This document shows positions 17,253-28,651 of a stretch of DNA of 64,000 nt, in pieces. Origin of the DNA: Stenotrophomonas sp. UBA2302. Lineage in GTDB: Bacteria; Pseudomonadota; Gammaproteobacteria; Xanthomonadales; Xanthomonadaceae. Each line of letters starts with the position of its first letter. Position 1 is the first letter of the stretch. The position numbers were made by a program, and so were the translations under genes. The notes beneath the pieces were generated by a model that saw nothing but the letters and a program-made list of their open reading frames with translations, searched no databases and was not told the DNA's origin. The stretch spans positions 61,218 through 125,217 of the forward strand of contig DDVW01000040.1 in NCBI GenBank assembly GCA_002345545.1, written 5' to 3'.

Positions 17253-18305
17253 TCAGCGCCGCGGCGCGGGGGTGGCGAACACCGTGATCTCTTCGCGGTC
17301 GTGATACAGCTGCTTGGCGCGGATCGTCAGTGGCCGGCCGGCCTGGTCAGCGAACAGGTCCAGACACAGCCGGGTCTCGTCCCAGCGCTTTTTCATCGGC
17401 AGCTTGAGATTGAAGATGGCGTGCCTGCACCAGCCTTCGCGGAACCAGGTGGCCATGCGTTCGGCCACCTTGCGCGGCTGCTCGACCATGTCGCAGACCA
17501 TCCAGTCCAGCGGGGTTTCCGGCTTCCAGTGGAAGCCGTCGGCGCGCAGGTGTTCGACCAGCCCGGTGTCGAGCACGTGCTGGCGCAGCGGGCCGTTGTC
17601 GATGCTGGTCACGTGCAGGTGCTGGCGGGTCAGCACCCAGGTCCAGCCGCCCGGTGCGGCGCCCAGGTCGGCCGCGCGCATGCCGGGCTGGACCAGCGTT
17701 TCGCGCTCTTCCGGGGTGAGCAGGGTCAGCAGTGCCTCGTCCAGTTTCAGTGCCGAGCGCGAGGGTGCGTCGGGCAGCAGTTTCAGGCGCGGAATGCCCA
17801 GCGGCCATGGCGCGCTGTCGCGGGTATCGGCGACGGTGACAAACGCGTGGGTGCCATCGACGAAGACGATGTGCAGGCGTGGCAGCTTGCTGTTGTCCTT
17901 GTCGGTGAGCAGCCCGGCCTTGCGCAGCGCCGGGCGCAGCGCGTTGCCGAAGCTGCGCGCCAGTCCGGCCAGCGGCTTGCCGACGTCCGAATCGGGATGC
18001 TCCACCCACAGCTCGCCAAAGCGCGGCTGACCTTGCAGTGCGGCGATGATCGGGGTGATGCGGTCACTGGGGTCCAGCTGCGGCAGCTCGGCCAGTACCC
18101 GCAGCTTCTGCCGGGCGAAGATCAGCTCGCGCCAGGGCAGGCGCTCATCCAGCGCCTGCGCCTCGTCGGTGACGAACACCACGTAGCCGTCATTGCGGTT
18201 GGTGCGGGCGTAGCCGGCGATGCCGGCCAGTCCGGCGCGTTCGTTGAGTTCTCCGGCCAGTTCCGGTTCAAAGCCCTGACGGCAGTAGCACAGCAGGCCG
18301 GTCAT
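17253..18305 (-). CDS. rlmM: 23S rRNA 2'-O-ribose C2498 methyltransferase RlmM
   Basis: Methylates the 2'-OH of C2498 in 23S rRNA. The 350 residues match RlmM in length. The N-terminal THUMP-like region begins GLLCYCRQGFEPELAGELNE. The Rossmann-fold methyltransferase domain has the SAM loop DLGAAPGGWTWVLTRQ and the DNGPLRQHVL and WMVCDMVEQPRKVA segments. The C-terminus has NLKLPMKKRWDE with the catalytic Lys region. A 73-base gap separates it from the deaminase gene upstream. Confidence 0.95.
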   Translation of the reverse strand: MTGLLCYCRQGFEPELAGELNERAGLAGIAGYARTNRNDGYVVFVTDEAQALDERLPWRELIFARQKLRVLAELPQLDPSDRITPIIAALQGQPRFGELWVEHPDSDVGKPLAGLARSFGNALRPALRKAGLLTDKDNSKLPRLHIVFVDGTHAFVTVADTRDSAPWPLGIPRLKLLPDAPSRSALKLDEALLTLLTPEERETLVQPGMRAADLGAAPGGWTWVLTRQHLHVTSIDNGPLRQHVLDTGLVEHLRADGFHWKPETPLDWMVCDMVEQPRKVAERMATWFREGWCRHAIFNLKLPMKKRWDETRLCLDLFADQAGRPLTIRAKQLYHDREEITVFATPAPRR

Positions 18306-18378
18306 CGTGATTCCTTGGGGATGCGGGGGTGTTGGTTGCCGGCGTGCTGAAACGGTAGCGCCGGCAAGCGGGCGTGCG

Positions 18379-18939
18379 TCAGTAATGCGCGCCGTTGGTC
18401 AGGCCGTAGCGGTGCAGCACCGCGCGGGCGGCCTCGCGGTTCAGGCCCTGCACGACCTCGATGCCGCGCCTGTTCAACTCGCCCACCCAGTCGGCCGGCA
18501 GCGGGCCTTCGTCGAACGGGGTCAGCTCTTCGACATCGGCCGAGTTGGCGCCGATCAGCAGGCGGTCGATACCGGCCCACACCGTGGCGCCGTAGCACTG
18601 GCAGCACGGCTGCGAGGAGGTGGCCAAGGTGACCGGCGACAGCACCGCGTTCAGGCGCGGGGTCTGCAGGCGCTGCTGGGCCAGCATGTAGGCCATGTTC
18701 TCGGCATGGGCCAGCGAGGTGCTGTGCGGCACCACCCGGTTTACCGCAGCCGAAATGATGCGGTCATCCGGGCCGAACACCGCCGCGCCGAACGGGCCGC
18801 CGGTTTCCGCCTCCACGTTCAGGCGCGACAGCTCGATCGCCAGTGCGACCTTGGCTTCGTCGCCCGGATAGGCGCGCTGGCTGTCGATGGCTTCGTGGAT
18901 CCAGGCGGGAAGGGTGAGATGGACTTGCGCGTACAGCAT
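18379..18939 (-). CDS. Nucleoside/nucleobase deaminase (cytidine deaminase-like fold)
   Basis: Zn-dependent deaminase of 186 residues. The Zn site is complete: HAE in SLAHAENMAYML and PCxxC in SSQPCCQCYGATVW. GGPFGAAVFGPDD resembles the guanine-deaminase/tRNA-adenosine-deaminase branch. The exact base (guanine, cytosine or a modified purine) cannot be told. The ATG overlaps the stop of the upstream Cys-rich lipoprotein in ATGA, an unusual pairing of a cytosolic enzyme with an envelope lipoprotein. Confidence 0.85.
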   Translation of the reverse strand: MLYAQVHLTLPAWIHEAIDSQRAYPGDEAKVALAIELSRLNVEAETGGPFGAAVFGPDDRIISAAVNRVVPHSTSLAHAENMAYMLAQQRLQTPRLNAVLSPVTLATSSQPCCQCYGATVWAGIDRLLIGANSADVEELTPFDEGPLPADWVGELNRRGIEVVQGLNREAARAVLHRYGLTNGAHY

Positions 18940-19322
18940 CAGTGTTCGGTTTCCGGGTTGGTCGTGAGCGGGCGGCGCAGTGCATCGGCCTGGGCCGGAG
19001 CGGCCCGGCACTGGCCCTGCAGGCAGCGGCAGCCCTGGATTTCGGTGAAGCCACATACGCCCATCATGCCCTGTGCCTGGCAGCGCGCCTGTACCCCGGC
19101 CGGATCGACCGGGCTGGCGACATTGACGCAGGCCGGGTACGCGCCGCAGCAGTTGCCGACGTTCTTGACCGTGCAATCGGCATCGCTGCGGCAACTGCGG
19201 TCGATCGCTACGGCTGCCGGTGTGGCGGCGGTGGCGGGTGGAAGTGACGAGGTGGGGGCCGGGGCGCTGCAGGCGCTGAGCGCCCACAGCAGCAGAATGA
19301 GCAGGACAGGCAGGCGGAGCAT
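18939..19322 (-). CDS. Cys-rich putative lipoprotein
   Basis: 127 residues starting with a lipoprotein signal (VLLILLLWALSAC, lipobox LSAC). An Ala/Pro/Thr-rich linker follows, then a compact Cys-rich domain with nine cysteines: CRSDADC, GNCCGAYPAC, then further Cys in QARC, GVCGF and CRCLQGQC. The spacing suggests a disulfide-stabilised periplasmic domain. I do not recognise the family. It is translationally coupled to the deaminase downstream. The C-terminus is hydrophilic. Confidence 0.78.
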   Translation of the reverse strand: MLRLPVLLILLLWALSACSAPAPTSSLPPATAATPAAVAIDRSCRSDADCTVKNVGNCCGAYPACVNVASPVDPAGVQARCQAQGMMGVCGFTEIQGCRCLQGQCRAAPAQADALRRPLTTNPETEH

Positions 19323-19410
19323 GGCGGTTTCCTGTTCGCGGACGGGGCCATGGTAGCCCCGTCGCGAACGCAGGCGACCGCCGCTCAGTGCGGCCGCCCG
19401 TCGATGACGG

Positions 19411-21168
<1,758 letters not shown>

Positions 21169-21271
21169 GGAAGCACAGCGGTATTGGGAGAGCGCAAGTT
21201 TAGCCGAGCCGCGCACCGGCTGCCGCCAATGGGCCTATGCTGGACTTCCCGCCACTGCCGCCGCGCCGCCC

Positions 21272-21940
21272 ATGAGCCGTCCTGTTCTGGTGATAGGCAA
21301 CAAGAACTACTCGTCCTGGTCGTTGCGGCCGTGGCTGCTGCTGCGCCAGGCCGGCGTGGAATTCGAGGAGGTGGGCCTGCTGCTGGACACGCCCGGTTTT
21401 GCCGCCGAGGCGGCCCGGCATTCTCCCACCGGCAAGGTACCGGTGCTGCGCGATGGCGACCTAGTGGTATGGGATTCGCTGGCGATCTGCGAGTACGTCA
21501 ACGAGCGCTGGCTGGAAGGGCGCGGCTGGCCGGCGGCGCGGGAGCAACGCGCGCTGGCACGGGCCGCGGTGGCGGAAATGCATTCCGGCTTCACCGCGCT
21601 GCGCACGCAGTTGCCGATGAACAGCCGGCGCCGTCCCGATGCCTACCGCTGGGATGCCGCCGCGCAGCACGACATCGACCGGGTGCAGGCGCTGTGGCGC
21701 GACTTGCGCCGTGAGCATGGTGCCGGCGGTGACTTCCTGTTCGGCACGTTCGGTATCGTCGATGCGATGTTCGCGCCGGTGGCGATCCGTTTCGACGGCT
21801 ACGGCGTGGCCGTGGACGACACCGCGGCGGCCTATATGCAGGCGCTGTTCGCCTTGCCGGCACTGCGCCAGTGGCGGCAGGCGGCGGCCCGGGAAACCGC
21901 GACAGTCGCCGCCACCGATGCGCTGTGCCAGCCGCACTGA
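21272..21940 (+). CDS. Glutathione S-transferase family protein
   Basis: 222 residues from the ATG at 21272; the frame is open upstream through the glnS promoter region but without coding character. The N-terminal thioredoxin-like domain starts VLVIGNKNYSSWSLRPWLLL, where the Ser-Ser/Trp segment is the glutathione-activating site of this bacterial GST branch. The cis-Pro motif GKVPVLRDG and WDSLAICEYV follow. The C-terminal helical domain has FGIVDAMFAPVAIRF. It is divergent from glnS and followed after 14 bases by the DUF2007 gene. Its substrate is unknown. Confidence 0.9.
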   Translation: MSRPVLVIGNKNYSSWSLRPWLLLRQAGVEFEEVGLLLDTPGFAAEAARHSPTGKVPVLRDGDLVVWDSLAICEYVNERWLEGRGWPAAREQRALARAAVAEMHSGFTALRTQLPMNSRRRPDAYRWDAAAQHDIDRVQALWRDLRREHGAGGDFLFGTFGIVDAMFAPVAIRFDGYGVAVDDTAAAYMQALFALPALRQWRQAAARETATVAATDALCQPH

Positions 21941-21954
21941 TACGGAGGAATGCC

Positions 21955-22221
21955 ATGCAACTGGTCTACCAGACCGACAACCTGTTCGACGCGCACCTGC
22001 TCAAGCACGCGCTGGAGGATGCCGGCATCCCGGCCTTCGTGCTCGGTGAATCGCTGCTGGGCGCCGGTGGCGAATTGCCGCTGTTCGGCGTGCTGCGGGT
22101 CTGTGTGCCGGATTCGGCCCGGCCCGAGGCGGAGGACATCATCGCCGCACTGGCCTTGGACGCTCCTTCTGCCATCCCCATCTGTGATGACGATGACGTG
22201 CCGGGATTGCTGCCGGCCTGA
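21955..22221 (+). CDS. DUF2007 small protein
   Basis: 88 residues from the ATG at 21955, which has GGAGG 6 bases upstream. It begins [31 protein letters not shown], the DUF2007 (putative signal-transducing, GlnB-fold-like) pattern, and ends with an acidic DDDDVPGL tail. It is cytosolic, with no membrane segment. Its stop lies within the Shine-Dalgarno site of msrA, so the two are likely co-translated. Function is unknown. Confidence 0.85.
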   Translation: MQLVYQTDNLFDAHLLKHALEDAGIPAFVLGESLLGAGGELPLFGVLRVCVPDSARPEAEDIIAALALDAPSAIPICDDDDVPGLLPA

Positions 22222-22232
22222 GGAGGGTGATC

Positions 22233-22904
<672 letters not shown>

Positions 22905-22908
22905 GCTG

Positions 22909-23418
22909 ATGGACGCGGCGCCGCGCCAGCTGCTGGTGGTGTGGCATTCCTTCACCGGCGCGACCCGGGCGATGGCGCAGGCCCTGGTGGACGCGGCGAT
23001 TGAGGCCGGCGGTGAGGGTGTGCGGGTCAGCCTGCTGCATGCCCCGGACGCCGGCGCGGAAGACGTGCTGGGCGCCGACGCGGTGGTATTCGCCACGCCC
23101 GAAACGCTGGCCTCGATCAGCGGAGCGATGAAGGATTTCTTCGACCGCAGCTATTACCCGCTGCTGGGCCGCTGCGACGGCAAGCCGTATGCGCTGCTGG
23201 TGTGCGCCGGTTCCGATGGCCAGCCGACCATCGCCCAGCTGCGCCGTATCGCGCTCGGCCTGCGGCTGCGGGAGGTGGCCGAGCCGCTGCTGGTATGTAC
23301 CCACGCGCAGACGGCTGAATCGATCACTGCGGCCAAGACGCTGCCTGAGGAACAGCTGGCGCGGGGCCGCGAGTTGGGTGCACTGCTCGGCGCCGGGCTG
23401 GCGCTGGGGATTTTCTAA
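22909..23418 (+). CDS. Flavodoxin-like NAD(P)H oxidoreductase family protein
   Basis: 169 residues with a flavodoxin fold. The N-terminal FMN phosphate loop reads [17 protein letters not shown], and the central [21 protein letters not shown] loop resembles the flavodoxin/WrbA isoalloxazine region. [18 protein letters not shown] follows. It starts 4 bases after the msrA stop. The function is not known; supplying electrons to MsrA or detoxifying quinones are guesses based on position. Confidence 0.78.
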   Translation: MDAAPRQLLVVWHSFTGATRAMAQALVDAAIEAGGEGVRVSLLHAPDAGAEDVLGADAVVFATPETLASISGAMKDFFDRSYYPLLGRCDGKPYALLVCAGSDGQPTIAQLRRIALGLRLREVAEPLLVCTHAQTAESITAAKTLPEEQLARGRELGALLGAGLALGIF

Positions 23419-23419
23419 A

Positions 23420-23540
23420 GCCTCTCTCCCTGCGGGAGAGGGGTGAGGGTGAGAAGCGAAGCTTCTAGCGGGCTGATGCCGCCAGGCTTCGCTCTTACCC
23501 TTATCCGGCCTTCGGCCACCTTCTCCCGGTGGGAGAAGGG
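23420..23540. repeat. Composite palindromic intergenic element
   Basis: Two perfect hairpins flank the element: CTCTCCC/GGGAGAG at 23424-23440, and CCTTCTCCC/GGGAGAAGG at 23519-23539. The interior is a longer, imperfect inverted repeat (GAAGCGAAGC ... GCTTCGCTCTTACCC). It fills the gap between the convergent flavodoxin-like and tal genes. This looks like the dispersed intergenic palindromes common in Xanthomonadaceae, and it may also act as a bidirectional terminator. Confidence 0.85.
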
Positions 23541-23564
23541 AGTAGTCAGGCCTTGCTTGGACTG

Positions 23565-24530
23565 TCAGTTCCCAAGCTCATCCGCAATCCGCTGACGCAG
23601 GGTCTGCAGATCCTTGGTGAACGCATCAATGCCGGTGGCCAGCTTTTCGGTCGCCATCGGATCGGCAGCCATGTCCGCATCGAACCTGGCTTCATCGATT
23701 GCAGCGATGGTCACCGTCTCGGCCGCCGAGGGGCTGAGCTTGCGCGGCAGTTCGCCGAAGTCGGCGTCGAGCTTTTCCAGCAGGTCCGGCGAGATGGTCA
23801 GGCGGTCGCAGCCGGCCAGCGCTTCGATCTGCGCGGTGGAGCGGAACGAGGCGCCCATCACCACGGTCGGCGAGCCGCGGCGCTTGAACTCGGCGTACAC
23901 GCCGCGCACGAACTTCACGCCCGGGTCCTCGTCGATGCTGGCCGGGGTCTGGCCGTTGGCCACGTACCAGTCCAGGATGCGGCCGACGAACGGCGAGATC
24001 AGGAACGCGCCGGCTTCCGAGCAGGCCAGTGCCTGGGTCGGGTTGAAGATCAGGGTGAGATTGCAGTCGATGCCTTCGGCCTGCAGCACGCGCGCGGCTT
24101 CCACGCCGGCCCAGGTGGCGGCGATCTTGATCAGCACCTTGCCGCGCGGCACGCCGGCCGCTTCGTACATGGCGATGAACTCGCGCGCCTTGGCAATCGT
24201 CGCTGCGGTGTTGTGTGCCTGGTCGGCATCGACCTCGGTGGAAACGCGGCCCGGTACCAGCTCGGCCAGCATCGTGCCCACGCCGACGGTCAGGCGGTCG
24301 ACCACGGCCTTGGCCACGTCCTGCACGTCACCGGACTGGGCAAGGCCCCACTGCAGCTCGCGTTCGATCAGGCCGGCATAGACCGGCAGGTCGAGGGCTT
24401 TCTTCACCAACGTGGGGTTGGTGGTGCAGTCCACCGGCTGCAGGCGTTTGATGGCGTCGTAATCACCGGTATCGGCGACGACGACGGACAGTTCGCGCAG
24501 CTGGGCGAGCTTGGAGGGGGCCTGGGTCAT
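23565..24530 (-). CDS. tal: Transaldolase
   Basis: Non-oxidative pentose-phosphate enzyme moving a dihydroxyacetone unit between sugar phosphates. The 321 residues match the TalB subfamily. The Schiff-base Lys lies in [17 protein letters not shown], near residue 132 as in E. coli TalB. Other signatures are [45 protein letters not shown] and [12 protein letters not shown]. It follows rnk by 35 bases on the same strand. Confidence 0.96.
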   Translation of the reverse strand: MTQAPSKLAQLRELSVVVADTGDYDAIKRLQPVDCTTNPTLVKKALDLPVYAGLIERELQWGLAQSGDVQDVAKAVVDRLTVGVGTMLAELVPGRVSTEVDADQAHNTAATIAKAREFIAMYEAAGVPRGKVLIKIAATWAGVEAARVLQAEGIDCNLTLIFNPTQALACSEAGAFLISPFVGRILDWYVANGQTPASIDEDPGVKFVRGVYAEFKRRGSPTVVMGASFRSTAQIEALAGCDRLTISPDLLEKLDADFGELPRKLSPSAAETVTIAAIDEARFDADMAADPMATEKLATGIDAFTKDLQTLRQRIADELGN

Positions 24531-24565
24531 TGCATGTTCCTGTGCAGCAGGCTGGCGCGTGGCGC

Positions 24566-24991
24566 TCAGCGGTGGATGTCGCCCGCGGCTTCGGGCTGGT
24601 AATGGACGGCGGTCACGCGCAGGCGCAGCTGACGGCCGCCGGGGGCGGTCCAGTCGATGGTCTGGCCGACGGACAGTCCCAGCAGGGCGCTGCCGACCGG
24701 CGCCAGCACCGACACACGACCCTTGTCGAAATCCGCCTCGTGCGGATAGACCAGGGTCAGGGAATGGGTTTCGTTGTTGAGCTCGTCAACACAATCCACG
24801 CGCGAATGCATGGTGACGATGCCTTCGGGGATTTCTTCCGGCGGCAGCACCTGGGCGCGCTCCAGCTCCTGGGCCAGGGCGATGGCGGCCGGATGCCGGC
24901 TCAGCGCCGGGGAGTCGAGCAGGGCCTCCAGGCGGGCAATATCACGGACAGAAACGATGATCGACGGCGGCAGACCGCTGTGGCTGGTCAT
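24566..24991 (-). CDS. rnk: Regulator of nucleoside diphosphate kinase, Rnk
   Basis: GreA/GreB-family protein of 141 residues. The N-terminal helices are shorter than a GreA coiled coil ([10 protein letters not shown] and [14 protein letters not shown]). The C-terminal FKBP-like domain has [22 protein letters not shown], as in Rnk. Such proteins bind RNA polymerase through the secondary-channel side and affect NDP kinase levels in Pseudomonas and E. coli. The Shine-Dalgarno is AAGGA, 6 bases before the ATG. The 169-base region upstream, towards oxyR, has no gene. Confidence 0.9.
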   Translation of the reverse strand: MTSHSGLPPSIIVSVRDIARLEALLDSPALSRHPAAIALAQELERAQVLPPEEIPEGIVTMHSRVDCVDELNNETHSLTLVYPHEADFDKGRVSVLAPVGSALLGLSVGQTIDWTAPGGRQLRLRVTAVHYQPEAAGDIHR

Positions 24992-25160
24992 GGGAATTCC
25001 TTATCTGATTGAAAAACAAGCAAAAGGCGACGCTTTTCGGCGCCGCCCATGGCTGTATTGTGAAAGTGACGCGGGCCGGGAAGCGGCCCTGTCACGATCA
25101 TGGGGCCGGCCGCGTCCGGATGCAATGCGGGCCGGCACCCTATTCAGTGGCGATGCCGGT

Positions 25161-26075
25161 TCAATCCGGATCGAGAACGAGCAGGTGGCCGGGCAGTTGC
25201 GCGAACAGGGCGGCCAGTTGCTGCAGGAAAGCGCCGGTGGCCGAACTGCGCCGCCACACCATGGCGATGCGGCGGTTGGGCAGTGGCTTGCCTTCGAACG
25301 GGATGAGACGGATGTTGGGCGAGCGCGCCACCGGCGGCTTCACCGCCAGCATCGGCAGCAGGGTGACGCCGACGTTGGCCGCGACCATCTGTCGCAGGGT
25401 TTCCAGGCTGGTGGCCTGGAATTCGGATTTCTCCAGCGCCCCGGCGAGGTGGCAGACATCCAGCGCCTGGTCGCGCAGGCAGTGGCCGTCCTGCAGCAGC
25501 AGCAGGCGCTGCTCGGACAGGTCGTCCAGGCTCAGCGAGCGGTGTGCGGTGAGCGGATGGCCTTCCGGCGCGGCCAGCACGAACGGCTCTTCGAACAGGA
25601 ATTCGCAGTGCAACTGGTCGTCGTTGACCGGTAGCGCCAGCAGCGCCGCATCCAGCTGGCCGTGACGCAGCTGGGTCAGCAGCACATCGCTTTTTTCCTC
25701 GACCAGCAGCAGCTCCAGCTGCGGGAAGCGCTCGCGGATCTGGGGGATCACGTGTGGCAGCAGGTAGGGGCCGAGCGTGGGGAAGATGCCCAGGCGCACG
25801 GTGCCGGCTTCGGGATCGCGCGAGCGGCGGGCGGCCTCCTTCAGCTGTTCGGCTTCGGCGACGATGCGGCGCGCGCGTGCGGCGGCCTCGCGTCCGGCCG
25901 GGGTCAGCATCACCTTGCGCGGGGCGCGTTCGACCAGCGGCACGCCGAGTTCTTCCTCCAGCTTCCTGATCTGGGTGGACAGTGTCGGCTGGCTGACAAA
26001 ACAGGCTGCCGCGGCACGGCCGAAATGCTTGTGTTCGGCCAGCGCCACCAGGTATTTCAGGTCACGCAGATTCAC
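25161..26075 (-). CDS. oxyR: Hydrogen peroxide-responsive regulator OxyR
   Basis: LysR-type regulator of 304 residues. The N-terminal winged helix is NLRDLKYLVALAEHKHFGRAA with VSQPTLSTQIRKLEEELG. The redox centre is intact: the reactive Cys is in LLLQDGHCLRDQALDVC, with the second Cys nine residues later, as in E. coli Cys199/Cys208. It is therefore peroxide-sensing and not a generic LysR. It lies directly downstream of ahpF, the arrangement known in Xanthomonas where ahpF and oxyR are co-transcribed. Its likely targets include the dyads upstream of ahpC. Confidence 0.95.
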   Translation of the reverse strand: MNLRDLKYLVALAEHKHFGRAAAACFVSQPTLSTQIRKLEEELGVPLVERAPRKVMLTPAGREAAARARRIVAEAEQLKEAARRSRDPEAGTVRLGIFPTLGPYLLPHVIPQIRERFPQLELLLVEEKSDVLLTQLRHGQLDAALLALPVNDDQLHCEFLFEEPFVLAAPEGHPLTAHRSLSLDDLSEQRLLLLQDGHCLRDQALDVCHLAGALEKSEFQATSLETLRQMVAANVGVTLLPMLAVKPPVARSPNIRLIPFEGKPLPNRRIAMVWRRSSATGAFLQQLAALFAQLPGHLLVLDPD

Positions 26076-26105
26076 GGCGGGCTCCGCTCAGGAAGGGGGA
26101 CAGGG

Positions 26106-26139
26106 ACAGGAGCGGGGGCTGTCGGGCTCCCGCTCCTGT
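26106..26139. terminator. Hairpin between ahpF and oxyR
   Basis: An 11-bp inverted repeat (ACAGGAGCGGG / CCCGCTCCTGT) with a 12-base GC-rich loop lies in the 83-base gap after ahpF. Both genes read on the minus strand. It lacks a T tract, so it may attenuate, pause or stabilise RNA rather than fully terminate. Confidence 0.5.
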
Positions 26140-26158
26140 GCAGTCACGTGGCGATGGC

Positions 26159-27751
26159 TCAGGCGGTTTCGGCAACCGCCGTTGCCACGGCCGGCGCCGA
26201 GCTGCGGATCAGGTGGTCGAACGCGCTCAGTGCCGCGGTCGAGCCGGCGCCCATGGCGATGATGATCTGCTTGTACGGCACCGTGGTGCAGTCGCCAGCG
26301 GCGAACACGCCCGGCACATTGGTCTGGCCGCGGTCATCGATCAGGATCTCGCCACGGTTGCTCAGTTCCACCGCGCCCTTGAGCCATTCGGTATTGGGCA
26401 GCAGGCCGATCTGCACGAAGATGCCTTCCAGCTCGACCCGGTGCGAGTCGCCACCGGTGCGGTCGGTATAGACCAGCCCGTTGACCTTCTGGCCGTCGCC
26501 CAGCACCTCGGTGGTCTGTGCGTTGAGGATCACCTTCACGTTGGGCAGGCTGTGCAGCTTGGCCTGCAGCACCTGGTCGGCGCGCAGCTGGCTGTCGAAC
26601 TCGAACACGGTGACGTGGCTGACGATACCGGCCAGGTCGATGGCGGCCTCGACACCGGAGTTGCCGCCGCCGATCACCGCCACGCGCTTGCCCTTGAACA
26701 GCGGGCCGTCACAGTGCGGGCAGTAGGCCACGCCCTTGTTGCGGTACTGGTCCTCGCCGGGCACGTTCATCTGCCGCCAGCGTGCGCCGGTGGACAGGAT
26801 CACCGTCTTCGATTTCAGCGAGGCGCCGTTTTCCAGCTGGACTTCCACCAGCCCGTCGCTGCCGGCCGGCACCAGCTTGCGGGCGCGCTGCAGGTTCATG
26901 ATGTCCACCTCGTACTCGCGCACGTGCTGCTCCAGCGCCGCGGCCAGCTTCGGGCCCTCGGTGTGCGGTACCGAGATGAAGTTCTCGATCGACATGGTGT
27001 CCAGCACCTGCCCGCCGAAACGCTCGGCGGCCACGCCGGTGCGGATGCCCTTGCGCGCCGAATAGACCGCCGCCGCCGCGCCGGCCGGGCCACCGCCGAC
27101 CACCAGCACGTCGAATGCATCCTTGGCGGCGATCTTCGCCGCTTCGCGCTGGGTCGCGCTGGTATCCAGCCTGGCGACGATCTGCTCCAGCGACATGCGC
27201 CCGGAATCGAACATCTCCCCGCCCTGGAACACCATCGGCACCGCCATCACCTGGCGCTGCTCCACTTCCTGCTGGAACGTGCCGCCCTCGATCACCGTGG
27301 TGCTGATGTTCGGGTTCAGGATCGCCATCAGCGCCAACGCCTGCACCACGTCCGGGCAGTTGTGGCAGCTCAGCGACATGTAGACCTCGAAGGCGAACGT
27401 GCCGTCGATGGCCTTGATGCCGTCGATCGTTTCCTGCGGCACCTTCGGCGGATGGCCGCCGGTCCACAGCAGGGCCAGCACCAGCGATTCGAACTCGTGG
27501 CCCAGCGGCAGGCCGGCAAAGCGCACGCCGTGATCCTGACCTTCGCGGGCGATCACGAACGAAGGCGTGCGCGCATCGGTGCCGCTGGCATCGAGGCTGA
27601 TCTTGCCGTTGCCGGCGGTGACAATGTCGTCCAGCAGGCCACGCATTTCCTGGCTGGCGGCGCTGTCATCGAGCGAGGCGATCAGGCGCAGCGGTTGGCG
27701 CAGCAGGCCCATGTATTGCTGCAACTGGGTCTTGAGGGTGGCGTCGAGCAC
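26159..27751 (-). CDS. ahpF: Alkyl hydroperoxide reductase subunit F
   Basis: Flavoprotein that passes electrons from NADH to AhpC. The start is GTG at 27751, 7 bases after AAGGAG; farther upstream the frame runs into the palindrome. It gives 530 residues (E. coli 521). An N-terminal double-thioredoxin domain contains [10 protein letters not shown] (CxxC). FAD- and NAD-binding domains follow ([21 protein letters not shown] and [14 protein letters not shown]), with the active disulfide in [13 protein letters not shown]. It is encoded between ahpC and oxyR. Confidence 0.97.
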   Translation of the reverse strand: MLDATLKTQLQQYMGLLRQPLRLIASLDDSAASQEMRGLLDDIVTAGNGKISLDASGTDARTPSFVIAREGQDHGVRFAGLPLGHEFESLVLALLWTGGHPPKVPQETIDGIKAIDGTFAFEVYMSLSCHNCPDVVQALALMAILNPNISTTVIEGGTFQQEVEQRQVMAVPMVFQGGEMFDSGRMSLEQIVARLDTSATQREAAKIAAKDAFDVLVVGGGPAGAAAAVYSARKGIRTGVAAERFGGQVLDTMSIENFISVPHTEGPKLAAALEQHVREYEVDIMNLQRARKLVPAGSDGLVEVQLENGASLKSKTVILSTGARWRQMNVPGEDQYRNKGVAYCPHCDGPLFKGKRVAVIGGGNSGVEAAIDLAGIVSHVTVFEFDSQLRADQVLQAKLHSLPNVKVILNAQTTEVLGDGQKVNGLVYTDRTGGDSHRVELEGIFVQIGLLPNTEWLKGAVELSNRGEILIDDRGQTNVPGVFAAGDCTTVPYKQIIIAMGAGSTAALSAFDHLIRSSAPAVATAVAETA

Positions 27752-27821
27752 GGGGCAACTCCTTCGTCGAGGCAAAACGGGGGGAGGGCGCGGGTTGTCT
27801 GGCAACGCGCCGGTAAAGGTA

Positions 27822-27896
27822 GGGGTGAACCGCAACGTGCTTGCCGGGCTTGCTTGCACGCCGCTGGCTGGCGTCAAACACGTTGCGGTTCACCCC
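27822..27896. repeat. 18-bp perfect inverted repeat between ahpC and ahpF
   Basis: The arms GGGGTGAACCGCAACGTG (27822-27839) and CACGTTGCGGTTCACCCC (27879-27896) are exact complements, with a 39-base loop able to pair further. A second short palindrome (CCCGCC...GGCGGG, 27900-27917) follows. It lies in the 224-base gap between the two genes and would form a strong hairpin in an ahpC-ahpF transcript. Confidence 0.88.
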
Positions 27897-27975
27897 CACG
27901 CCCGCCGTCAAGGCGGGGTGGGAGTGCCGTGGGAAGGAGCCCGGCGAAGGGTTCCTCTCCACGGCGGGTCGGCAC

Positions 27976-28539
27976 TTAGATCTTGCCGACCAGGTCCAGC
28001 GACGGGGTCAGGGTCTTCTCGCCTTCCTTCCACTTGGCCGGGCACACTTCGTTCGGGTGTGCGGCGGTGAACTGGGCGGCCTTCAGCTTGCGCAGGGTCT
28101 CGGAGACGTCACGGGCGATCTCGTTGGAGTGGATCTCCAAGGTCTTGATCACGCCTTCCGGGTTGATCACGAAGGTGCCGCGCAGGGCCAGACCTTCTTC
28201 AGCGATGTGCACGCCGAAGGCGTTGGTCAGCTGGTGGGTCGGGTCGCCGACCAGCGGGAACTTGGCCTTGCCCACGGCCGGCGAGGTTTCGTGCCACACC
28301 TTGTGCGAGAAGTGGGTATCGGTGGTCACGATGTAGACCTCGGCACCGGCCTTCTGGAACTCGGCATAGTTGTCAGCGGCGTCTTCGATCTCGGTCGGGC
28401 AGTTGAAGGTGAAGGCGGCCGGCATGAAGATCAGCACGGACCACTTGCCCTTCAGGCTTTCCTCGGTGACTTCGATGAACTTGCCATTGTGGAAAGCGTT
28501 GGTCTTGAACGGCTGGACCTGGGTGTTGATAAGGGACAT
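27976..28539 (-). CDS. ahpC: Alkyl hydroperoxide reductase subunit C (2-Cys peroxiredoxin)
   Basis: Reduces H2O2 and organic hydroperoxides. The 187 residues match AhpC length. The peroxidatic Cys is in AAFTFNCPTEIEDAADNY (near residue 47) and the resolving Cys in NEVCPAKWKEGEKTL (near residue 165). SLINTQVQPFKTNAFHNGKF is the usual N-terminus. AGGA lies 6 bases before the ATG. In Xanthomonas campestris ahpC is reported as transcribed separately from ahpF-oxyR; the large hairpin downstream fits that. Confidence 0.98.
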   Translation of the reverse strand: MSLINTQVQPFKTNAFHNGKFIEVTEESLKGKWSVLIFMPAAFTFNCPTEIEDAADNYAEFQKAGAEVYIVTTDTHFSHKVWHETSPAVGKAKFPLVGDPTHQLTNAFGVHIAEEGLALRGTFVINPEGVIKTLEIHSNEIARDVSETLRKLKAAQFTAAHPNEVCPAKWKEGEKTLTPSLDLVGKI

Positions 28540-28591
28540 TGAAGATTCCTCTGGGTTGAAGGGACGGGGTGAAGCGTTGGAACAAAGACTA

Positions 28592-28651
28592 ATAGGCGCT
28601 GCCTAATAAAACAAATGAATTGAATTCATTGCATCAATAGATTTTGTCTAT
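28592..28651 (-). promoter_or_regulatory. Three phased dyads upstream of ahpC, OxyR-like
   Basis: Three palindromes are centred at 28599 (ATAG-N7-CTAA), 28622 (ATGAATT-G-AATTCAT, perfect) and 28644 (ATAG-N7-CTAT). Centre spacing is 23 and 22 bp. The OxyR consensus is ATAG-N7-CTAT elements spaced about 22 bp, so the outer two fit closely and the middle one loosely. They lie 60 to 105 bases upstream of the ahpC start, within the ahpC/prmC divergent region, which is AT-rich against its surroundings. Confidence 0.65.
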
